The translations under genes and the position numbers were made by a program. This document shows, piece by piece, positions 58,841-64,000 of a DNA stretch of 64,000 bases (positions are counted from its first letter, which is position 1; the number at the start of each line of letters is the position of its first letter). Source of the DNA: PALG01 sp964495885 (GTDB taxonomy: Bacteria > Bacteroidota > Bacteroidia > Flavobacteriales > Flavobacteriaceae); assembly GCA_964495885.1 (NCBI GenBank), contig CAZBWO010000001.1:124001-188000 (forward strand), given 5' to 3'. Below the pieces are notes generated by a model. The model had not been told where the DNA came from and ran no database searches. It worked only from the letters and a program-made list of their open reading frames with translations.

Positions 58841-59451
58841 TGTTTTTGGAAATCCTTTACTCCCGCTTCAATTCTAATAGGTAAATCATTTTCCCGTGGC
58901 GGGATAGGACATGAATACTTTGGACTGTAGGCACAATACGGATTATAAGATTTATTGAAATCGATGATAATAGTGTCCCCTTCAGGGATGGTCAAATCAA
59001 TAAAACGTCCTCCACCATAGGAACCATCCCCACTGGTCCAATCCGTAAAAGGCAAAAACAAATGATTGCCATATTTTTCAGGGTCTCCCCAGGAATCGGT
59101 ACTCTTATAAAGCATCAATTTTAAGGGCTTCCCATCTATTTTAAAATGAGCTTCAGCGTATTTTACATATTCGGGTAGCCTTTCTGTGGTCGTGGGCATT
59201 AAAAAAGGTTTTTCATTGGGCGTTCGAACAAAATCTGCAGTCACCCTATATTTTAAATCAACCGGATAGTACTCCAATGCCTTAAACTTCCGAAATGTTT
59301 TGGCATCCAAAATAGTAGTTTCAGGATTCTGGAAACGCTCACTAATTGAATCTTGATAGGCTTGCGCTTGCTCAAGGATAGCTTGAGAAGACTGTGACGC
59401 TAGACTAAAAGCTGTTCCAATCGCAATTAAAAGAAGAAGGAATTTTTTCAT
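58837..59451 (-). CDS. secreted DUF1684 protein
   Basis: 204 residues from the ATG at 59451, giving a signal peptide (KKFLLLLIAIGTAFSLASQ). Contains the DUF1684 core: FRKFKALEYYPVDLKYRVTADF (parts), GNHLFLPFTDWTSGDGSYGGGRFIDL near 133 and DFNKSYNPYCAYSPKYSCPIPPREN near 170. The C-terminal Cys/Tyr/Pro pattern is conserved in the family. Function unknown. Confidence 0.87.
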   Translation of the reverse strand: MKKFLLLLIAIGTAFSLASQSSQAILEQAQAYQDSISERFQNPETTILDAKTFRKFKALEYYPVDLKYRVTADFVRTPNEKPFLMPTTTERLPEYVKYAEAHFKIDGKPLKLMLYKSTDSWGDPEKYGNHLFLPFTDWTSGDGSYGGGRFIDLTIPEGDTIIIDFNKSYNPYCAYSPKYSCPIPPRENDLPIRIEAGVKDFQKH

Positions 59452-59522
59452 AAAAAAGGAATATAAGTCAAAGGTAATAAGGTTTTTTGAGTATATTCCC
59501 ATTACAACTAACTAACTTCAAA

Positions 59523-60983
59523 ATGATAAAATTTGTTCCAACCTGGAGGTCTTGGGTTTATTTACTTGGCCTATGTTGCTTTTTAGTTATCACCTCCTGT
59601 GAAAAAGATGATACTAGTACAACTCCTGAAGACGAGGAAAATGTAGACCCTTCTGAACTTGAAGGCAGATTCACCAATTTTATTAGCTGTACTATTATTC
59701 CACCGCCTTCGGAAGTAGGACTTAGTAGCTATTATAAAAAATACTACAATTGTAACGGAATCCCTGTTATTGGCAATGCCAGTGTACCTGATGAAGCTTT
59801 TCAGATTGCTTCTGAAACAACAGATTTTCTACTTACTAATTTAGGAGTAGTTAAAAATCAATTAATCAAGGATGGAAATTATATCGTCTTATATCCTGAA
59901 GGTGAATCACTCAATAATTTACCAGAAGATTTTCCAGTTGGAGGAAATGCCAGTGGAGCCTATAGCTGGAACCAAAATTTTAAGGCACTCGCGAGTGATG
60001 TTGCCAGTTTGCTTTGCAATCCCAATGTAGGTTATGGACATACCTTGGTTCATGAGCTTGGACATATGATAGATATTGGCGGATTTAGAAGATTAAATGG
60101 TGGATTTGAAAATGAACTTTCCAGCTTATATACTTCTGCAAGATCAAACGGACTTTGGGATAATACCTATGCTAGTACCAATAAACAAGAATATTTTGCA
60201 GAAGCGTTTACCATTTGGTATGGAGTAAATTGGATTGGCCCAGAAGGAGGGGATGGTAACAGAAATGAAATAGGCGATCGTGAACAACTCCAAGGCTATG
60301 ATGCTGGGATTTATAATTTATTGAATGATAACATTAACTCCCTTACGGATATGCCCGGTTGTAGAATTCCGGTAATTCCCAATGCCATGGCAAATTGTCC
60401 TAGCACAGTTAGTGACTTTGATGGAAATGTGTATGAGGTTATTAATATTGGTCCTCTTTGCTGGATGAAAGAAAACCTAAGAACTACCCACTATAATGAT
60501 GGAACTCCTATCCCAGAGGTTCAAGATAAGGGAAGTTGGCCCTCTAGTACTGCCGGAGCTTGGTCATATTATGAAAATAACCCAGATAATGACACGCCAT
60601 ACGGAAAAATATATAATGGATATGCTCTCACCAACACTAAATTATGTCCTGAAGGATGGCATGTCCCAACTATTGATGAATTGCAGGCTGTAGTCAACTA
60701 TTCTGGTGGAGATCATGCTGGGCCCAATTTACGAACTAGTGAGTTTTGGGCTGCTTCAGCTTTCCCTGGAAATAACAGTAGCGGCTTCAGTGCTGTTCCC
60801 GCTGGACTTAGGACTGGAGATGGATTTTTTAATGGTCTAGGAAACAGAACCCATTTTGCTTCTAAATCTGTAAGAAATGATTCTGTGTTTTCTAAATCTA
60901 TTTTTAATGATATTGCCTATATCTTTACAGATATCGTCGCAAAGGAATGGGGCTATTCCTGCCGTTGCGTAAAAGACCGATAG
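59523..60983 (+). CDS. lipoprotein: metallopeptidase-like domain fused to a FISUMP domain
   Basis: 486 residues from the ATG at 59523. Lipoprotein signal (YLLGLCCFLVITSC), an acidic linker, then a region with GHTLVHELGHMIDIGGFRR near 178 and QEYFAEAFTIWYGVNW near 223, the HExxH plus downstream Glu pattern of ATLF-like zinc peptidases. The C-terminal 190 residues are a Fibrobacter-succinogenes major paralogous (FISUMP) domain: GNVYEVINIGPLCWMKENLRTTHYNDG (parts), LCPEGWHVPTIDEL and WGYSCRCVK. Probably a surface protease or binding protein; substrate unknown. Confidence 0.8.
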   Translation: MIKFVPTWRSWVYLLGLCCFLVITSCEKDDTSTTPEDEENVDPSELEGRFTNFISCTIIPPPSEVGLSSYYKKYYNCNGIPVIGNASVPDEAFQIASETTDFLLTNLGVVKNQLIKDGNYIVLYPEGESLNNLPEDFPVGGNASGAYSWNQNFKALASDVASLLCNPNVGYGHTLVHELGHMIDIGGFRRLNGGFENELSSLYTSARSNGLWDNTYASTNKQEYFAEAFTIWYGVNWIGPEGGDGNRNEIGDREQLQGYDAGIYNLLNDNINSLTDMPGCRIPVIPNAMANCPSTVSDFDGNVYEVINIGPLCWMKENLRTTHYNDGTPIPEVQDKGSWPSSTAGAWSYYENNPDNDTPYGKIYNGYALTNTKLCPEGWHVPTIDELQAVVNYSGGDHAGPNLRTSEFWAASAFPGNNSSGFSAVPAGLRTGDGFFNGLGNRTHFASKSVRNDSVFSKSIFNDIAYIFTDIVAKEWGYSCRCVKDR

Positions 60984-60990
60984 ATTATTT

Positions 60991-61431
60991 TCAAATAGGT
61001 ATCACCTCATTGTTTTCCACCACTTGGGAAAGTACAATTTGCGTTTTGGTTTCCCCATAGGAAATCAACTGGTCAATAAAAGATTCCAAATGGTTATGGT
61101 TTTTTAAAACCACCTCCATAACTATATTTTCATTCCCTGTTATCCGGTAGCAATTCAATACCTCATCATATTGTTTTACAGTTTGCAGAAAAGGCTTTAA
61201 TTTCCCCATAAATGCCCGAAGGGTAATAATGGCTTTTAGTTGATATCCACATTCAAAAGGTGAGACCTCTGTGTGGTAGGCGGTAATGATTCCGGCATCT
61301 TCCATTTTCTTGATTCGTTCGTTTACTGCAGGAGAGCTTAGCCCTATCTTCCTGCCAATTTCTGCATTGGAAAGCCTTGCATTTTGCTGTAAGTGCTTGA
61401 GTATTTTTCGGTTAAGGGCATCTATTTTCAT
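60991..61431 (-). CDS. Lrp/AsnC-family transcriptional regulator
   Basis: 146 residues. N-terminal helix-turn-helix (ALNRKILKHLQQNARLSNAEIGRKIGLSSPAVNERIKKMEDAGII, in parts) and C-terminal RAM ligand domain (YQLKAIITLRAF, ENIVMEVVLKNHNHLESFIDQLISYG). Lrp-type regulators sense amino acids. It is divergent from a small hypothetical gene and near the mutase gene, which makes the branched-chain acyl-CoA route a plausible target (inference). Confidence 0.92.
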   Translation of the reverse strand: MKIDALNRKILKHLQQNARLSNAEIGRKIGLSSPAVNERIKKMEDAGIITAYHTEVSPFECGYQLKAIITLRAFMGKLKPFLQTVKQYDEVLNCYRITGNENIVMEVVLKNHNHLESFIDQLISYGETKTQIVLSQVVENNEVIPI

Positions 61432-61522
61432 ATCTAAAGAATATATTCTAAAAATAGTATTTTTTTAAAGATAAATCAATTATTCACTTTAAAATCGAAA
61501 TATTAATCTACTTTTTTGTTGG

Positions 61523-61530
61523 TAAATTTG
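61523..61530 (+). promoter_or_regulatory. TAnnTTTG -7 element before the 131-residue gene
   Basis: TAAATTTG ends 33 bases before the ATG at 61564 and supports that start over the upstream TTG at 61516. Confidence 0.4.
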
Positions 61531-61563
61531 AGTGAATTCTTTGGAAGCCCTTATAAAATTGCT

Positions 61564-61959
61564 ATGTATCCTACAGTTCCCAAAAATTTGAATTACTCGC
61601 CTTTGTATGAAAAGGCATTAGATATCTTCAAAATTTCCAGAAGTATCTCCCACTATTTTGTGGATGACTTAGCATACTTACAACCTAACGGACAAGAAGA
61701 CCCGCATATCTACTTTTCTGGGGATATTGTACAGCAATCCAATTCCTTGGCACCAGAGATTTTGAAAGCAGAACAACAAACCTTTACCGAAGACAAACAC
61801 CGGTACGCCGCGTCTGTCAATCGATTGACCAATCAATTATATCAAAATTGCGAGCGCTTGGAGCGTTCCCATTCTAACGGAAAGGATTTTTTACGTATCC
61901 TTCGGAAGGAGTTGAAAGTTTTTAGAAGACTGCAGCGAACTTGGATGTTGACACTGTAG
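61564..61959 (+). CDS. small cytosolic protein of unknown function
   Basis: 131 residues from the ATG at 61564 (the upstream TTG overlaps the likely promoter). Mostly helical (YEKALDIFKISRSISHYFVDD, ASVNRLTNQLYQNCERLERS), basic C-terminus (KELKVFRRLQRTWMLTL). I recognise no domain. It lies between the Lrp regulator and the convergent mutase gene (2 bp from its stop). Confidence 0.7.
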   Translation: MYPTVPKNLNYSPLYEKALDIFKISRSISHYFVDDLAYLQPNGQEDPHIYFSGDIVQQSNSLAPEILKAEQQTFTEDKHRYAASVNRLTNQLYQNCERLERSHSNGKDFLRILRKELKVFRRLQRTWMLTL

Positions 61960-61961
61960 CC

Positions 61962-64000
61962 TTACATATTCCTTCGGTACTGCCCCCCTACTTCAAATAA
62001 TGCTTCTGTAATTTGCCCTAACGAACATACCTTGGTGGCTTCCATCAATTCCGCAAACATATTTTTATTTTGAATGGCCGCTTCCTGTACTGACTTCAAT
62101 GCTTCTGATGCCTTGGTTTTATAAGTAGCATGTAAATTATTCAAAGTATGGATCTGCGCTTTCTTTTCTTCTTCCGTTGCACGAATAACTTCCGCGGGCA
62201 ATACCGTAGGCGAACCTTTACTGCTCAAAAATGTATTTACGCCAATTATTGGAAATTCACCGGTATGTTTTATGGTTTCGTAATACAAGCTTTCTTCCTG
62301 AATCTTACTACGCTGGTACATGGTTTCCATGGCTCCCAATACCCCTCCCCGCTCGGTAATACGATCAAACTCCTGAAGCACTGCCTCTTCTACCAAATCG
62401 GTTAATTCCTCAATAATAAACGCGCCTTGAATAGGATTTTCATTCTTCGCCAATCCCAATTCCTTATTGATGATCAACTGAATGGCCATCGCCCTTCGTA
62501 CGCTTTCTTCGGTTGGGGTTGTGATTGCCTCATCATAGGCATTGGTATGCAGGGAATTACAATTATCATAAATGGCATACAGAGCCTGAAGTGTAGTTCG
62601 TATATCGTTGAAATCTATTTCCTGGGCATGTAAGCTTCTTCCGGAAGTTTGAATATGGTACTTCAACATTTGAGCACGCGCATTAGCTCCGTATTTATAC
62701 TTTAAGGCTTTTGCCCAAAGACGACGGGCAACCCTACCAATTACGGCATATTCTGGATCAATCCCGTTACTAAAAAAGAAGGAAAGGTTGGGACCAAATT
62801 TATTAATGTCCATGCCCCTACTTAAATAATATTCTACATAGGTAAATCCGTTCGCCAAGGTAAATGCCAACTGGGTAATAGGATTAGCACCAGCCTCTGC
62901 GATATGATACCCAGAGATGGACACCGAATAGAAATTTCGAACCTTTTTATCTATGAAATATTCCTGCACATCCCCCATCAATCGTAGGGCAAACTCTGTG
63001 CTGAAAATACAGGTATTTTGGGCCTGATCTTCCTTTAGGATATCTGCCTGAACCGTACCCCGAACTTGCTTTAAGGTAGCCGCCTTTATTTCCTGATATA
63101 CTTCTGCGGGCAAAACTTGATCACCGGTTACACCCAAAAGCATCAATCCCAATCCGTTATTTCCTTCGGGAAGTTCCCCGTGGTAGATAGGTCTTTCGGT
63201 TCCCCTGTCCTTGTAGATGGCTTTGATTTTCTTTTCAACTTCCTGCTCCAGTCCATGCTCTTTAATGTATTTTTCACAATTTTGATCAATTGCTGCATTC
63301 ATAAAAAAGCCCAATAACATAGGAGCCGGACCGTTAATGGTCATACTCACCGAAGTCATGGGGTCACTTAAATCGAAGCCAGAATACAATTTTTTGGCAT
63401 CATCCAAACAGCAGATGGAGACCCCGGCATTCCCGATTTTTCCGTAGATGTCCGGTCTATGCCCAGGATCATTTCCGTAAAGTGTCACACTATCAAAAGC
63501 AGTAGAAAGACGCTTAGCCGGCATACCCAAACTCACGTAATGAAATCTGCGATTGGTGCGTTCTGGTCCTCCTTCACCCGCAAACATACGTGTTGGATCT
63601 TCACCAGTTCTTTTAAAAGGATAGAGCCCTGCTGTATAAGGAAATTCCCCTGGTACATTTTCCTGTAAACACCATTGAAGAATATCGCCCCATGCTTTAT
63701 ATTTAGGGAGGGCTACTTTTGGGATTTGGGTATGCGAAAGTGATTCTGTATGGGTTTCAATTTTAATTTCCTTGTCCCGAACCTTAAAACTGTAAATAGA
63801 AGCTTTGTATCTGTGAACTGTTTCCTTCCAATTAATGATAGTTTCCCAATGATACGGATCAAGATTCATTTTTACACGATCAAATTCTTTTTTCAGCAAG
63901 TGTAACAACTCTTTATTTTCCTTATTTTCGGATGCTCCCAGTTCCGTTTCATCTATCCCGGAAGAAGTTAATGGAATAGCGATATTGGCAACCGTGTTGA
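61962..64000 (-). CDS. icmF: fused isobutyryl-CoA mutase, mutase-domain part (5' truncated)
   Basis: The frame remains open to the right edge, so at least 679 residues of a longer protein are seen. They cover the mutase (TIM-barrel) portion of the IcmF type: FPYTAGLYPFKRTGEDPTR, GEGGPERTNRRFHYVS, SVSISGYHIAEAGANPITQ and GMDINKFGPNLSFFFSNG. IcmF joins a B12-binding domain, a MeaI-like GTPase chaperone and this mutase in one chain; the first two should lie beyond the window. At the two residues that separate isobutyryl- from methylmalonyl-CoA mutases the protein has Phe (RMFAG) and Gln (DQAQNT), the isobutyryl type. It interconverts isobutyryl- and n-butyryl-CoA or a related acyl-CoA pair using adenosylcobalamin. 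Confidence 0.93.
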   Translation of the reverse strand, partial: NTVANIAIPLTSSGIDETELGASENKENKELLHLLKKEFDRVKMNLDPYHWETIINWKETVHRYKASIYSFKVRDKEIKIETHTESLSHTQIPKVALPKYKAWGDILQWCLQENVPGEFPYTAGLYPFKRTGEDPTRMFAGEGGPERTNRRFHYVSLGMPAKRLSTAFDSVTLYGNDPGHRPDIYGKIGNAGVSICCLDDAKKLYSGFDLSDPMTSVSMTINGPAPMLLGFFMNAAIDQNCEKYIKEHGLEQEVEKKIKAIYKDRGTERPIYHGELPEGNNGLGLMLLGVTGDQVLPAEVYQEIKAATLKQVRGTVQADILKEDQAQNTCIFSTEFALRLMGDVQEYFIDKKVRNFYSVSISGYHIAEAGANPITQLAFTLANGFTYVEYYLSRGMDINKFGPNLSFFFSNGIDPEYAVIGRVARRLWAKALKYKYGANARAQMLKYHIQTSGRSLHAQEIDFNDIRTTLQALYAIYDNCNSLHTNAYDEAITTPTEESVRRAMAIQLIINKELGLAKNENPIQGAFIIEELTDLVEEAVLQEFDRITERGGVLGAMETMYQRSKIQEESLYYETIKHTGEFPIIGVNTFLSSKGSPTVLPAEVIRATEEEKKAQIHTLNNLHATYKTKASEALKSVQEAAIQNKNMFAELMEATKVCSLGQITEALFEVGGQYRRNM

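Noticed and set aside
1..64000. Prophage, integrative element or defence island
   Set aside because: No integrase, phage structural gene, toxin-antitoxin, restriction-modification or abortive infection gene was recognised, and gene style is uniform across the window.
1..64000. tRNA or rRNA genes
   Set aside because: Intergenic gaps are mostly below 200 bp and none contains a recognisable cloverleaf or rRNA stretch.

Overview
The window looks like chromosomal DNA from a marine-type member of the Flavobacteriaceae (Bacteroidota). The evidence is direct: two type IX secretion substrates (one with a type A and one with a type B sorting domain), many lipoproteins with short lipoboxes, TAnnTTTG-type -7 promoter elements close to start codons, AT-rich spacers, and Bacteroidota-typical families (DUF349, DUF368, DUF5606, OstA-like, FISUMP, fused IcmF mutase). 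I see no rRNA or tRNA gene, no integrase or transposase, and no CRISPR array. Both ends cut a gene: an amidohydrolase-like protein on the left and the mutase part of IcmF on the right.

Layout. 0-4.4 kb: amidohydrolase homologue, then DUF779 and an aldehyde dehydrogenase divergent from an AraC-type regulator. 4.4-9.7 kb: two surface lipoproteins (a six-hairpin glycosidase and an esterase) and a T9SS type A protein. 9.8-27.5 kb: housekeeping block (rRNA/tRNA methyltransferase, Ste24-like protease, RelA/SpoT, Fur-like regulator, purA, OstA-like protein, class III aminotransferase, TPR protein, two DUF368 proteins, aroE, DUF349 protein, mazG, DUF5606, def, ruvX). 27.6-34.1 kb: dapD followed by a probable LPS/LOS core cluster (Kdo kinase-like protein, GT9, methyltransferase, three GT2 enzymes, a polysaccharide deacetylase). 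34.1-38.7 kb: tightly overlapped operon of GT4, tsaC-type gene, cca, GNAT acetyltransferase and heme A synthase. 38.7-48.1 kb: small unrelated units, including a 37-kDa nucleoid protein homologue, a repeat-rich spacer, a HEAT protein, a HemG-like flavodoxin, an ABC exporter and a T9SS type B protein.

48.2-55.2 kb is the most original region. A lipoprotein, a TPR sensor histidine kinase and a LuxR-type response regulator form one operon, followed by a secreted protein, two further lipoproteins and a PEGA-like protein. The same inverted repeat, ATACCC-N6-GGGTAT, lies 50-60 bp upstream of the first gene of the kinase operon and upstream of the downstream lipoprotein pair. I propose it as the operator of the response regulator, making this a self-contained envelope-sensing regulon that I do not recognise as described. 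55.2-64 kb: lipoprotein dipeptidyl peptidase III, SRPBCC protein, crcB, DUF1684, a metallopeptidase-FISUMP lipoprotein, an Lrp/AsnC regulator and icmF.
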